From: Coniochaeta sp. PMI_546
Taxonomy: Eukaryota > Ascomycota > Sordariomycetes > Coniochaetales > Coniochaetaceae
Reading direction: 5' to 3'
Assembly: GCA_021432605.1 (NCBI GenBank)
Contig: MU271146.1
Location: forward strand, 2,232,001-2,296,000
Length of the DNA: 64,000 bases
Every line of letters begins with the position of its first letter. Within the stretch, counting starts at the first letter, position 1. Made by a program: the position numbers and the translations under genes. This document shows, piece after piece, positions 34,851 through 45,908 of the stretch. Under the pieces are notes generated by a model. That model saw only the letters and a program-made list of their open reading frames with translations. It was not told the DNA's origin and made no database searches.

Positions 34851-35421
34851 TTACTGCCGCTGCTCTCCAGCTGCATTGGAACCCTCCTCGTCTTGGCCGG
34901 ATCCATCTCCCTTGACTCCAGCCTTTTCCTCCTCGAGCTTCCTGTACTTCCGTCTGGCCTTCTTGGCCGCGCTGTCGGCTCTCTTCTTCTTGAAGCTGCC
35001 TACGATGGCCGTCCGGCTCTGCTCGCCGTTGGCCAGAATGTCGAGCTTGGCCGCCAGCAGCTCGCGGGCGATCTTGCGGTTCTGCTCGCGGGAGCGCGTG
35101 GCCTGCGACTTGACGACGATGCCGGTCGGTATGTGCTTTAGCTGTACCGCTGAGGCGGTTTTGTTCTGTTGCGAACCAGGGTTAGACCAGAAACGGTAGA
35201 CAGAGGTATGACAGTGGATTATTGCGACGTACGATCTTCTGCCCTCCCGGCCCGCTGCCGTGGATGAAGTACTCTTCTATATCTTCCTCGGGAGGAGGTT
35301 TGGGGCGCGGCGGCATCTGCTTCAGGGAAGCGAAGGGCGAGGTGCTGAAGGCCAACACTGGTGCCCGGAGGAAGCCATTGCTGCGTTGTAATGGCACCGC
35401 GAGACCGAGTGCGCGGAGCAT
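34851..35421 (-). CDS. Mitochondrial RF-1/GGQ-domain protein (Rso55/mtRF-R-like)
   Basis: Exons are 35421-35233 and 35165-34851, coding for 167 residues. The first ~30 residues are a mitochondrial presequence type (Arg/Leu/Ser-rich, ending FSTSPF). The GGQ motif of peptide-release factors is in [12 protein letters not shown], split from NK by the intron, followed by [23 protein letters not shown]. No codon-recognition domains are present. The C-terminus is a Lys/Arg-rich helix ([22 protein letters not shown]), as in ICT1 and mtRF-R (C12orf65; Rso55 in yeast). Such proteins hydrolyse peptidyl-tRNA on stalled mitoribosomes. Which of these two it is cannot be settled, but the short form with an early GGQ favours Rso55/mtRF-R. 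Confidence 0.88.
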
Positions 35422-35816
35422 GTGAGTTCTTGGGCAGGGTTCGGCTGTGGTCCTTCACATATCTAGATTCAGTGACGATTCGATGTTCGGTGGTCCTTTC
35501 TCGGCTGTTCGGACTGAGAGCATCAGAGTGGATTCCGGACCGTTGCGCGTGGTAAAGGGAAGTTGACCAATCAAAAGGAGGGATGGGTCCTCCGGTTCTG
35601 CCGGACCCCTGATTGATGAACTTAATCTAAGATCAATCGACATTTTGACATCGCGACTGTCAGGCGTAGGTTCTCCGACAAATACATTTCACAGCGAACA
35701 TCACGACTCGATTCCTTATTGCGCAGCGCCGAGACTTGCCAGACTCGAGGCTTCTTCTGAAAATATCGCTTCTTAAACCTCAAACAGAAGGTAGACAAGG
35801 AGGAAGTACCGCCACA
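35422..35816. other. Divergent promoter region, GGQ protein / SPT small subunit
   Basis: 395 bp between two divergent starts, so both promoters must fit here. No distinct motif recognised. Confidence 0.5.
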
Positions 35817-36238
35817 ATGTCTCTCCTCGAACGCTTTAGCAAATGGCTGCAACTCAAGGTCTACCAGGTCGAGGTCACCTTTAGTGTGTACATGTTCACG
35901 CCGCTGGAGAAACTGTTCTTCTGTATGATCGACTCGCTCCTTTTGCCCCTTCTCGTCCTCCGTCCTTCTTGTTAGCTGCAAACTAACCATGACACGCGAC
36001 AGGGTCCATCCTCTTCCTCCTCTTCAGCCTGACCTTCCTCGCCTCCGTCCTCTACCTCCCGCAGCACATCGCCTTCATCGCCGGACGCGCGTGGTTCTAC
36101 ATGCATGGGGAGAACGTCGATGTCGTCAGGTTGGCCAAGGAGGCTGTCGTCAGCGCCACGGCCGCGGTGACCGGGACGGGGACTGCGTCTGCTGTTACAG
36201 TTGGGAAGACTGTTGAGGCTGTTGTTAGGGAGCTCTGA
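35817..36238 (+). CDS. Small activating subunit of serine palmitoyltransferase (ssSPT-like)
   Basis: Exons are 35817-35922 and 36003-36238, giving 113 residues. The layout matches human ssSPTA/B: a short N-terminal amphipathic part (WLQLKVYQVEVTFSVYMFTPLEKLFF), one membrane span (SILFLLFSLTFLASVLYLPQ) and the PQH motif (LPQHIAFIAG, against MPQHIMAI in human). Family members bind the Lcb1-Lcb2 dimer in the ER and raise the rate of the first step in sphingolipid synthesis. A tail of about 45 residues, rich in Val/Ala/Thr, has no counterpart in the human proteins. The gene is small and spliced, so it is easily missed by annotation pipelines. Identity rests on the pattern, not on an alignment search. 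Confidence 0.8.
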
Positions 36239-37398
36239 TACCTTTCCACTGATACCCGAAGATTGCGGGTGTAATTATAGGAGATTAGCGTCTGTGGTTG
36301 GTCAGAACATTCGTGGGTGTCTGTGATAATGAAGGGGTTAGCGAAGCAGACACGGCGAGATTGGGCGTTGGAGACGTAACTCTGAGGACAAAGTGCTTGT
36401 CCGAAGGGTGCTGATGTAGGCGTGCTTGGAAGCGAGGAGTTGGAGACGAGATGCACGAATGACAGGCGAGAGTTACCTTCACAGGTACTAGTGGCCGCCT
36501 TGTTCCCTTGCTACTAGAGGTGTGTTCGTTTGCGAGGTGCGGACTGGCGTTTCGGAGCTATTACTTGCTAGCATAAGGAACGGATAGAGGACATACATAC
36601 GGCCGAGAGCCGCTAATATGAATGCTTAATCGGAGTACTGCAATGCTCCTAGATGCTCTTAGGATCTTACCGGTACGGAGACTACAGCGCCGCGGCCAAG
36701 AACCACGAAAGCACTGAACCCGAATTCTGATGCCACAACGACCCCGGACGTGCTGCGTTGGTTTAGTCCTCCGTACAGCAGGATACGTATCAGAATTAGC
36801 AGCAATTCGAGCTAAACGTACGTCTGGAATAACTCCACCGCGCGTCAGTCCGGTCATCGACAACAGAAAACCACCGCTATCAATGCCCATTTTGAGGAAT
36901 GGCAGCTTTCCTCTATCCGTTCGCCCAAAGTGGCTGTAGCAAATACCAAGGGCGAAGTGTACCCGGTGTAACGCCATACAACGCAAGTCGTCATCCGGAG
37001 GCGTATGCTGGCATGAAGGCGTTGTTCACTCTCGGTCACTCATCTTCACGATGAACACATCACCATATAATGCAAAATAAAAAGGGACAGAATCTGCCAT
37101 CATAGGTTCAATAATCGTACAATGAATCGCAAACATTGCGCCCTGTAACCAGGATAATGCTGCATCGTCCAACGAGATCTCATAGACCACCAAGATCTCA
37201 GCACAGAACGCCGCCTATATGCCATGGCCAAGTACCTGTTCCCGAAAAGTCATTAAACCCAAGTCGAGCAATAGAAGCAAATACCATGACTCCAACATCG
37301 TTACCCCCTTTTGACATCTCCAGAACAAACTTGCGCCAACCCACTTCACCGGGGGTACCACTTCCCGAATCCCAAATGATTAATACTGCAGCTCACAA
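36239..37398. other. Convergent spacer, SPT small subunit / CYK3
   Basis: 1.16 kb. Open frames such as 36986-36561 on the minus strand show no recognisable domain. Nothing else supported. Confidence 0.5.
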
Positions 37399-40300
37399 TT
37401 AGCCAACACAAACCCACTCCGCGAAAACACACCACCTCGCCGTCCGATCGGCCAGCACCAGTCCCCTCCACACACCCCTCTCAGAGCACTTGATAATAGT
37501 CTCCCACATGCCACCATCGCCGACCTCCTCATCCACTCCCCGTCCGCCAACACCGACACCCTTCCGGTCCTCCTTCCTCATGAGTCTCAAGATCTTGCCG
37601 CCAGGCGTCTGAATAGCCAGCTTAGCCGGCTTCCTCGCCCCGCCAGAGGACGAGGTGCTCGGATTCGACCCAGCAGCAGAGGAGCTAGTCATGCTCATCG
37701 CGCTCCCCGGCCGCGCAAACGGGATCGGGCTCGGACCTCTGCCGTTGGGGTTACTGGCGGGCGTCATTTCGCCCTCGAGAGAGGAGGGGTGTTGCCGGAT
37801 GGCGAACACGAAGGTGTTATTCAGCGCCAACCGCTGGCACTGCGGCTGCACGACGTAGATGTCGTGTCTCTGCGCGTGGGGCGTCGGGTGGCGGGTGACA
37901 AAGTCGTAAGGCGGGTTCTCGCCGCTGTGCACGATGGGCAGGGCAAAGGCGAGCGGGTGCGGAATGTCCTTGATGGAGTGCATCAGGCCGCGTTTCCCCG
38001 CATACACCTTCAGCGTGCCGGTCCCTTCGTCGCCGGGCAGCAGCGCCTTGACGGTGTACCGCTTCACGCCGCCGAACCACTCCGCCTGGGCCAGGGCCCG
38101 TTTCCTGACCACGTCGCCGGACTCGAAGAAGTCCCCGTCCGGATCCCGCGCGTAGGCGCGGGTCTCGACTTCGGCGGCGACCTCGACGTCGGCCGGGACG
38201 GCGAATTTGATGTGTACCATTTCCAGGTCTTCGATCCTCGTCAAGGCGGTGTTGTAGTCTGTTATCTCCAGCCCGTTGCGGAAGTAAGGCGGGCACGCGC
38301 AGGGAAGGTTGAGCAGGATCTCGTGCGCGACAGGCGGGCAGATGTGTTGCTGTGCGTGGTGCTCCGGTATGTGCGTCCAGCAGATCTCCGTTGGGCGGGT
38401 GAGGAACCACCACGCGTCGGCCGAGGACCCAGAGACGCTCGAGTATTGTCCGCGTTTGGGATTCGATGGGGAGGCGAGACTGCAGTCCATGATGCGCCAC
38501 TCATTATCGATGAGTACAGCGTTCCACCAGTGGTTTGACCGCGGCATGATGCTTGTCTCAGGTATCTCGCCAGGGGTTTTGAGATAGCCGCGAATTATCT
38601 CGCACGTGAGACCGACCGCACCGCACATCTCGTAGACTAGTACTGCGTACTCTTCTGTGCAAGCGCGCTTGGATGCGATGACCCTTCTGGTGTCTATCTC
38701 GCCCTCGAAATCCTCTTCCCAGCAGACCTTCTCGGCCACCCATGTGAAAATTGCGCGCAAGCGCTGGACGTCACTGCGGTATGGTCGGCAGACGTACATC
38801 GTTGCAAGCGTTATGGCTGTCGTCTGGGGCGGGAGGTTGGCGATGAAGCGCGAGTTCTTGTCAACTTGGCTAAAGTTGATGCTGTGATAGTCCGTGGGCT
38901 GCCGGACTGGGTTACCATCGCCGCCTTCATCACCCTCGATGCTCGAGTAAAGCTCATCCACCGGCTCGATAGCAGGATAATCGAGCATTAGACACCGGTC
39001 CCTCCGCTCAACCTTCTCGTTGCGGCTGAGGGAGTTGGACCGGTTCACGTCCCGCCGTACCTGGACCCAATCGATGCCTCCGCCCAGCCCCATTTCGCGC
39101 GCAGTGTCCCCTGCAGGTTCTGGAGGTGCTCCGCCTGCTATGGATGAGCCAAATCCGGTGGGCAAGCCACCAGCTCTGCTCGTCGGTCGTGACAGCGACG
39201 CGGCGACAGATCCAGCACCAGCAGTCGCGATACTACCGCGAGTGCTTGCAACACCCGTCTTCGCCGATTCGAGGATCCGCTTGATGAAGTTCTGTTTCTT
39301 GGGCTTAGGCTGAACCAGACCTCCTATACCGCCAATGACATCCAGCTCATGGAATCCAGCCTGCGACTTCGGCCGTGAGGCTTCTGAGGCATGGCTGCTG
39401 TGGTATGTAACACCTGTGAACGGCGTTTCCGGCCTGTCGATATCCGCGTCCCGCATGCCCAATGCGCTCTGCGCCCGAGACATGTTCTTCCGCGCTAGGC
39501 TGCCGGCGCTAGTTGCGCTTATCGCCCCTGCTGAGGCGCCCGACATGAGACTCCTGTTCGTGCTCTGCGTTGTGGTGGTTGAAGTTGTCTTTGTTGTGAA
39601 TGTCCGTCCAAGCATTTCACGACCGACTTCATAGGCCGATTTCTTGTGCCTCAGCTTGGGAGCGGGCGGTTCACGTACGTCCATGGACGACTTAGGTCGC
39701 TCGTACAGTGGGTTCTTCTTTGGGGGTGGAGGAGGCGCGTCGTCCTCGACATCTACGGCCGAGTCTTGCCTATGCATGTTTCGGATGTTCCTTTCCATCC
39801 GGTCTACGTAGCTGTTGAGATCAGGGGGCTTGGGCTGCTGCTTGCTCTCTGGATATGCGCCGTGGAATGTCGGCTCGCGTGAGGAGACAGCGCTGCCGCT
39901 GTAGGTTTCGTAGCCTTCGTCTGTGTGCTGAGAGATGCCCATAGAGGTCTGTGGTCGGAGCTGTTCACGGCGCTTTGGTGACCGGTCGCGTAGCATGTCG
40001 AAGGACTCGGGTGACCAGGGATCGAATGGTCGTTCCGGTGATTGTGGTTCTGAGTCCTGGCCCATACCCAATGCATCTAGTTGCTCCATCACGTCGTCCA
40101 TTGCCTCTCTCAGGGGCGAAGGTGTCATACCCTCGACTCCTCCGCCAGGGGATGGTGGACACGGTGATACAGCTCTGGGTGTGTGGATTGCTGGCCTGTA
40201 CGGCTCGTAGCCTCCATTGGGGTCGTTATCGTAGCCAGCATTAGAATTGTGTCTTGAACCATGCGCAGAAGTTCGAGGATCGTAAGAAGCATTAGAGTGC

Positions 40301-41214
40301 TGTCGGGAGATATGCTCGGGCACCCGATTGTCGTACGATGGGTGACGGCTCTCGTAGGACAGGTTAGATCCGCGCCTTACGGGACTCTGTTCTGGTATAT
40401 GGCTGCTGTAGGATGCGTGAGAGCCGTGTCTCCCAATGCCGTGCTCAGGAACGCGGTTGTCATATGATGCATTCGACCCGTGTCTCCCAACAACAGCATG
40501 ACGATGAGGTGGTGGTGGAGGGGGAGGAGGCGAGTCTGCTCTCTCGAGGCTCGGTCTATAGTGCTGTTGATGGTGGGCAAATGATGGCGCAGGTGATGGT
40601 GCGCGGGAAATATGATCGTGCATTGGAGGTGCTGGTGATGGAGCTCTTGATCCGTATCCATGCACTTGAGGAGGTGTTGGAACGCTCTGAATGTTGTCAT
40701 GGATATTGCTCAAATTGCTCTTCAGCGAATTTGCCGAGTTGTCTCGTGACCGCACTGGTGTAGCTACTGGTGCGACGCCGTCCTTGTATGTTTCCTTCAC
40801 CTTGGCCGTAGTATAATGTGGAGCCTTGGCATATGCCTCGAACGGTTTGCGAAACGTCTTTGACTTGTGAGGGGTGTTCTTGGGACTCGGCGTGTTGCTA
40901 TTCGGCAGTGGACTCGTAGATCGGCTCATTGGGCGGAAGTTCTCTGGTAGTACCTCGACGAAGTTGGATGGAAACAGCCCGATCATCCTCTTATCCCGCC
41001 ACAGTCTGCCAGTCCACCATGACCCGTCGCCAGCGTTGAGACATTCGATCAGGTCGCCTTCGATAAATCCGAGGTCTCGTTTGGACTGTATTTGCGAATC
41101 AGCATAACATACTTGAATCATCCAAACGGTCATACACACCTCTCCGCCCCAGGAATAGACGGCGCGAACCCAACATGGGAACCGCATGGGCAACGGTGGT
41201 GGTGTCAAGACCAT
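37399..41214 (-). CDS. CYK3: Cytokinesis protein Cyk3 (SH3 plus transglutaminase-like domain)
   Basis: Exons are 41214-41140 and 41085-37399, coding for 1,253 residues. The 54-nt intron interrupts the N-terminal SH3 domain (AVYSWGGE joined to SKRDLGFIEGDLIECLNAGDGSWWTGRL, then IGLFPSNFVEVL). The middle (about 90-700) is disordered, with Pro-rich tracts, three or four repeats of RHGSNASYDNRVPEH type, and basic Ser/Thr-rich stretches. The transglutaminase-like fold begins near 800: KRACTEEYAVLVYEMC, SNHWWNAVLIDNEW and IMDCSLA. The His and Asp of the catalytic triad are kept, but the usual Cys appears to be Thr (one residue after an off-register Cys), as reported for Cyk3. The protein acts at the division ring, linking the ring to septum synthesis. 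The intron is in frame and stop-free. Confidence 0.92.
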   Translation of the reverse strand: MVLTPPPLPMRFPCWVRAVYSWGGEVCMTVWMIQVCYADSQIQSKRDLGFIEGDLIECLNAGDGSWWTGRLWRDKRMIGLFPSNFVEVLPENFRPMSRSTSPLPNSNTPSPKNTPHKSKTFRKPFEAYAKAPHYTTAKVKETYKDGVAPVATPVRSRDNSANSLKSNLSNIHDNIQSVPTPPQVHGYGSRAPSPAPPMHDHISRAPSPAPSFAHHQQHYRPSLERADSPPPPPPPPHRHAVVGRHGSNASYDNRVPEHGIGRHGSHASYSSHIPEQSPVRRGSNLSYESRHPSYDNRVPEHISRQHSNASYDPRTSAHGSRHNSNAGYDNDPNGGYEPYRPAIHTPRAVSPCPPSPGGGVEGMTPSPLREAMDDVMEQLDALGMGQDSEPQSPERPFDPWSPESFDMLRDRSPKRREQLRPQTSMGISQHTDEGYETYSGSAVSSREPTFHGAYPESKQQPKPPDLNSYVDRMERNIRNMHRQDSAVDVEDDAPPPPPKKNPLYERPKSSMDVREPPAPKLRHKKSAYEVGREMLGRTFTTKTTSTTTTQSTNRSLMSGASAGAISATSAGSLARKNMSRAQSALGMRDADIDRPETPFTGVTYHSSHASEASRPKSQAGFHELDVIGGIGGLVQPKPKKQNFIKRILESAKTGVASTRGSIATAGAGSVAASLSRPTSRAGGLPTGFGSSIAGGAPPEPAGDTAREMGLGGGIDWVQVRRDVNRSNSLSRNEKVERRDRCLMLDYPAIEPVDELYSSIEGDEGGDGNPVRQPTDYHSINFSQVDKNSRFIANLPPQTTAITLATMYVCRPYRSDVQRLRAIFTWVAEKVCWEEDFEGEIDTRRVIASKRACTEEYAVLVYEMCGAVGLTCEIIRGYLKTPGEIPETSIMPRSNHWWNAVLIDNEWRIMDCSLASPSNPKRGQYSSVSGSSADAWWFLTRPTEICWTHIPEHHAQQHICPPVAHEILLNLPCACPPYFRNGLEITDYNTALTRIEDLEMVHIKFAVPADVEVAAEVETRAYARDPDGDFFESGDVVRKRALAQAEWFGGVKRYTVKALLPGDEGTGTLKVYAGKRGLMHSIKDIPHPLAFALPIVHSGENPPYDFVTRHPTPHAQRHDIYVVQPQCQRLALNNTFVFAIRQHPSSLEGEMTPASNPNGRGPSPIPFARPGSAMSMTSSSAAGSNPSTSSSGGARKPAKLAIQTPGGKILRLMRKEDRKGVGVGGRGVDEEVGDGGMWETIIKCSERGVWRGLVLADRTARWCVFAEWVCVG

Positions 41215-42592
41215 GTTGACTTTCAAGGTAGCCAGCCAGCAGGGAACACCAGCTTTGCGCCCAGAGGCGTATCAACAGAGGAAGAAGGCAATGATGGAGA
41301 GAACTTAGAGCGGCCTCCACAGTATTGTTGATCGTGATGTTGCAGAGCAAGTGCGCGCCATTCAAGGCATCGACAAGGTCATCGACGTCGGTATGTTGTG
41401 AAGTAAGGTGAGGTCGGTGAGGCAGCGATGCTATGATGCTATCAAGCACTTGGTAATATTACAACAAGTGTGCAATTAAGATTGTGGTGGAGAGGAATGG
41501 CCAAAACAGTGATAGACCACGGAACAGGAATGAGCAGGGTGCAGCGCAACGCTTCGAGATGTTGGTCACAGCTTTGCGACTGGACGAGTTGGCACGGCAA
41601 CGACATTCCACCCCACTTTCCCAATCGAGGTCATTCGGCAGGGGTCTGCACTTAGTGCTCGAGAACCTCCAATACCTCGGCGACTACGGCCAATGTTGCG
41701 ACCTGTTAGTACTTCTTACCTCGACTTCGCCTGACTTCGCCTCAACAGAGCGAAGACGCGAGGACTAAGCACGCTAGCTTTCCATCGCTTGCACATAAAA
41801 AAGGTATGTGAAAAGGAAAAGAAAAACATTGCTATGCCCCATGACTCAGTTTCTCTATCAAGCACATCTGAAAAGTCATTCATTCAACTGGCCGTTGCTG
41901 TCTGGGCTGCGTTTCTTGTTAAGCAGCGAACACGCGGCTCTTAACAGGATTTAGCACCGTTCCGGACGGGAGAAGTCTCTGCTTACTCCACAGCAAGCGC
42001 TAAACTGGAGGACGGGGGCCAAGTGACATAGCCCTGCAGTGTGATGCAAGCACTTGAATGGAATGCACACTTGAAGGTCAGAAGGGTGCGACCAGACAGC
42101 TCGACCACCATCAGGACAAAAAGACGACCGCAACCCGCTGTCCTCCTTCGAGTGCTCTTCTCTCGTCTATCATGGACGATGATGATACGCACAACACCAT
42201 GATTCCGCTCATTTTTGCAATTGACAACCACAGAGTAGACCTCTCTTCATTGACAAACGACTGACGGTTCCACTCACTTAGCTCGGCAACCCTGGCACTT
42301 TGCCGCAAGCCCAAAACCGACCCCTGAACCGCGTGTAAACAAAGGGCCCGAGCTTCTTGCTACCAGAACAACCAGCAATCTATAGCTTGTATCTCCAGCT
42401 CTTTCTTCAGCTCATCCGTCACTCCGAGAATCCCCAGATTCTTCTGCTCTGGTCTGCTCATTGCTCCTCTTCCTCCACCCATTGCGGTGTCTTCGATATT
42501 CTCGCTCCTGTCGCCCGTATCTAGATAATATCAATTCCACCATCATTCAAGGAGCATACCAAGGATATAATACTCGAAGCACCAGCAGCAAG
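41215..42592. other. Divergent intergenic region, CYK3 / germinal-centre kinase
   Basis: 1.38 kb with promoters of two genes acting in septation. Several short open frames, including a 30-codon one at 42173, lie in the likely kinase 5' leader and could be upstream ORFs. Nothing else supported. Confidence 0.5.
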
Positions 42593-44686
42593 ATGGCGGA
42601 CGTTGCCGACCAGTACCAGGTGTTGGAAGAGCTTGGCCGTAAGTCATCCATCGTTGCAGCCCAGTGCAAGTAGCTTGAACTAACACTAACTGGCCACAGG
42701 TGGCAGTTTTGGTGTCGTCTACAAGGCTATCGACAAGTCAACCGGAGAGACAGTCGCTATCAAGCATGTGCGTTGTTCAGCCGTGACTCCCTCCAAGAGC
42801 CAGAAGCTGACTTGTACACAGATTGATCTTGAATCTAGTGACGATGACATCCAAGAAATACAGCAAGAGATTGCCGTCCTGAGCACATGCGGGAGCTCAT
42901 ACGTGACACAGTACAAGACCAGCTTCTTGCGCGGCCATAAGCTGTGGATTGTGATGGAGTACCTGGGCGGCGGCTCATGTCTGGATCTGGTAAGCTTGGC
43001 TTTTCGTGGATAGCCTGGTTGTCGTGCCCAAATGCTAACTGTCGTCAGTTGAAACCCGGAAACTTCAGCGAAGGCCACATCGCCATCGTCTGCCGAGAGC
43101 TTCTCAGAGGACTCGAATACCTACATGCCGAAGGGAAGATACACCGAGACATCAAGGCCGCGAATATATTGCTATCAGAGAGCGGGAAAGTAAAGCTCGC
43201 AGACTTCGGTGTCGCCGCCCAGCTCACAAACATCAAGTCACAACGCCACACCTTCGTCGGAACCCCATTCTGGATGGCCCCCGAGGTTATTCAGCAGGCC
43301 GGATATGACTTCAAGGCCGACATATGGTCGCTGGGAATAACTGCCATGGAGCTCGCGCTCGGCGAGCCACCACACGCCGCTATGCACCCGATGAAGGTCC
43401 TCTTCCACATTCCCAAGAACCCGCCACCGCGGCTTGAGGGCAATTACAGCAAAGAGTTCAAGGACTTTATCGCAAAGTGTCTAGTGAAGGACCCGGACTT
43501 CAGACCGTCGGCAAAGGATATGCTCAAGCACAAGTTTATTCGCAACGCCGGCAAGGTGGAAGCCTTACAGGAACTGATTACGGCAAAGCAGATGTGGGAT
43601 GCAAATCGGACCCGTACAAAGCACCCAGTCTACTACCAGGAGACCCTCAACTCGATATCGCCCCCCGACGAGAGAGACGAATGGGTCTTTGACACAGTGC
43701 GATCTGTCGCACCCAAGCAGCGCGGTACAGTCCGCTCAAGGAAACCATCAGCCGTCTTCCCAGTTGAGGACGCCATGCACAGACTCGACGTCAAAGACGG
43801 CCCCCTCCAACCCACAACACCAGGCACAGTCCGCAAGGCAACCGTCCGGCGCCAACCATCGATCGCTATTGCGCAATCGCCCACCAAGCAATCCCAAGGC
43901 TCCATCCGCCGCATCTCTACCTCTTCCGCAGCCCCTAAGCGGCCTCTCCAGCCAGACATGTCCTTCGGCAACACCGGTTCGACTATGCGCCTCTTCCGGC
44001 GTGTGCCATCAGACAGCTCGACCTCGGGCCAGCTCGGCGCCGATGCCTGGACGGACGAGAACCGCCCACCTACCAAAACATCCAGCACATCCGAGCACAG
44101 CGGCAAAGAAGCCCTTCTCGGCCGGCGCCTCTACAACAAGGCGATCGAACCCACACTCGCCGAACTCCACGCCCAGACCGCCGGATCGGACAAGCGCGCC
44201 GCACTAGCCAACCTATCCGACGCCTTCGCGAACCTCGACGCCGTGGACCCGGAGGGAGCCTACCACATCCTCCAGACTCTCCTCGCGACAGTGACCCAGG
44301 ACAAGAAATTATCCGCAGCCTTCCTCCCCCAAGCCTCCTCTCCCCCTTCAAAGACACCGAGCGACAACACGCCCCAGGGCACGGTCCTGATCAAGACGCC
44401 GGGTCCAGCACTAGCTCCGAGTCCGAGCAAGTTGGTGCTGAGCCAGGCCAACCCGCATCTCAAGAGTCACCGGCGGAGACAAGCTACGCCGGACGGGAGC
44501 ATGTTTGAGCGGAGCCCGGAGAAGGGGGAGGTGCAGAGGGATGTGGAGAAGATGGCCGTCGAGGCCAAGTATCCTGGCAAGGAAGCCTTGCCTGGCCTCG
44601 AGCACTGCCAGCACCTGAGCGAGGTTTTTTACTCGAGGTGGGCCAACGGGTTGCTGCATCGGTGGGGAGGAGTTGCTAGTGGTTGA
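42593..44686 (+). CDS. Ste20-family germinal-centre kinase (GCK-III, Sid1/SepL- or MST-like)
   Basis: Exons are 42593-42638, 42700-42767, 42822-42989 and 43049-44686, totalling 639 residues. The kinase domain is at the N-terminus (about 8-260): GRGSFGVVYK, VAIKHIDLESSDDDI, HRDIKAANILL, DFGVAAQL and GTPFWMAPEV. The early position of the kinase domain, the ESSDDDIQEIQQEI stretch and the QELI.. region after it place it with GCK-III kinases. In fungi these act in the septation initiation network (Sid1/SepL) or in MST-type morphogenesis; I cannot separate the two from sequence alone. The C-terminal half is disordered and Ser/Pro/Thr-rich, with a short helical region near 480-530 (YNKAIEPTLAELHAQT..) that may bind a Cdc14-like partner. 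Introns lie only in the first 500 bp. Confidence 0.93.
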
Positions 44687-45899
44687 GTTTGAGCAGAAGA
44701 GTACGGTGGAAGTCGGGATGGAGACACGACAAGCGATGTCGGGGTCCCGGATGTCCCCGCGTACGGGCACGAGGGAAGAACATGCATGAGTCAGGACTGA
44801 AGTTTGTCACTTGTACGAGACGACGGGTGATTAGTGATCGATGGATTCTTGACTACGACAGAAGAGAGTATGTCAACGGTGTTGTAATGATAAGGCAGGT
44901 GGGTTGGGCCACTGCTGTGGTCAGTGTGTTTCGAGGTTCAGATGGTCAGGTCTTGGGAGTCTGCTTAGTTTTCGTCCCACGACGATATGAGATATCACGG
45001 CCATTGCAGCGTCCGCGGACTCATCAATTTGCATTCATAGGCGCTTATGGTATTAGATAGGTAATGTGTAACAATGTATTCTTATTGATTACCTATTGTC
45101 TCAGCTGCCTGGCAGCGTCATCGGGTGCTGAATGGAAAGGGGGGCAGTTGACGGTATCTCGATCTTCTTTGCAATCCGTTTGAGAGACAGACAGATCTTC
45201 GACTGCAGAGTTTTAGGTTTGTGCCGTGTGGGAATGATCGAAATGTGCTGATAGACAGAGCATTCTTGTGGAAAATGGAGCGTAGATCCGTCACCTCATG
45301 GTCTATGAGTGCGTCCTTCCAATGACACCGGAATGATGCAGCTCCATCAGGCAGGCTCCATCATGATCTCCCCAAAGTTCGACGTACACACCTCCCCACC
45401 CAGAACATGTTGCTATTGTGTCTCATGCAAGTCTTGGGAGTCCTTCGTTGTTGCACCATCAGATCGCCTGTCAGCTCTATTGCATAGGTATTTGGACCTC
45501 CACAGTACATGATCGTCGCCAGCCCCGCCAGGAGAGCGCAGCAGACCGAGACTTTGAGGTGAAGGTATGTCCTTGACCTTCGGTGTTGCGTAGCTTGCTT
45601 GGCCCACCGTCATCTCACCTTACATGCAGCACTCCCAACTCGGTTGGAACGCGGCGGACCTTCTTGCCCGTCACTCTTTCGCCATGGTCTGCAACCCTCT
45701 TACCGCCGTATGTCCGAAACCATGCATGCCCAATGGGTCTCATCCCATACCGCCCGTCGCAATCCTCGCTTCGAGGCATTGTCGATCACGATACAGATCT
45801 GGCACTAACGGCATCTTGGTTCATCACTTGGCGATGGTCCCCTGACGCACACGAACGGAAAATCAAGGAAGATATTATAGATGCTCCTGCTGGCAGCTA

Positions 45900-45908
45900 G
45901 GGGGGGGG
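45900..45908. repeat. Homopolymer G9
   Basis: Nine consecutive G residues following GCTA; a possible sequencing-sensitive spot. Confidence 0.8.

Noticed and set aside
37789-38538. 249-codon plus-strand frame
   Set aside because: Antisense to the Cyk3 transglutaminase-like domain; no independent signature.
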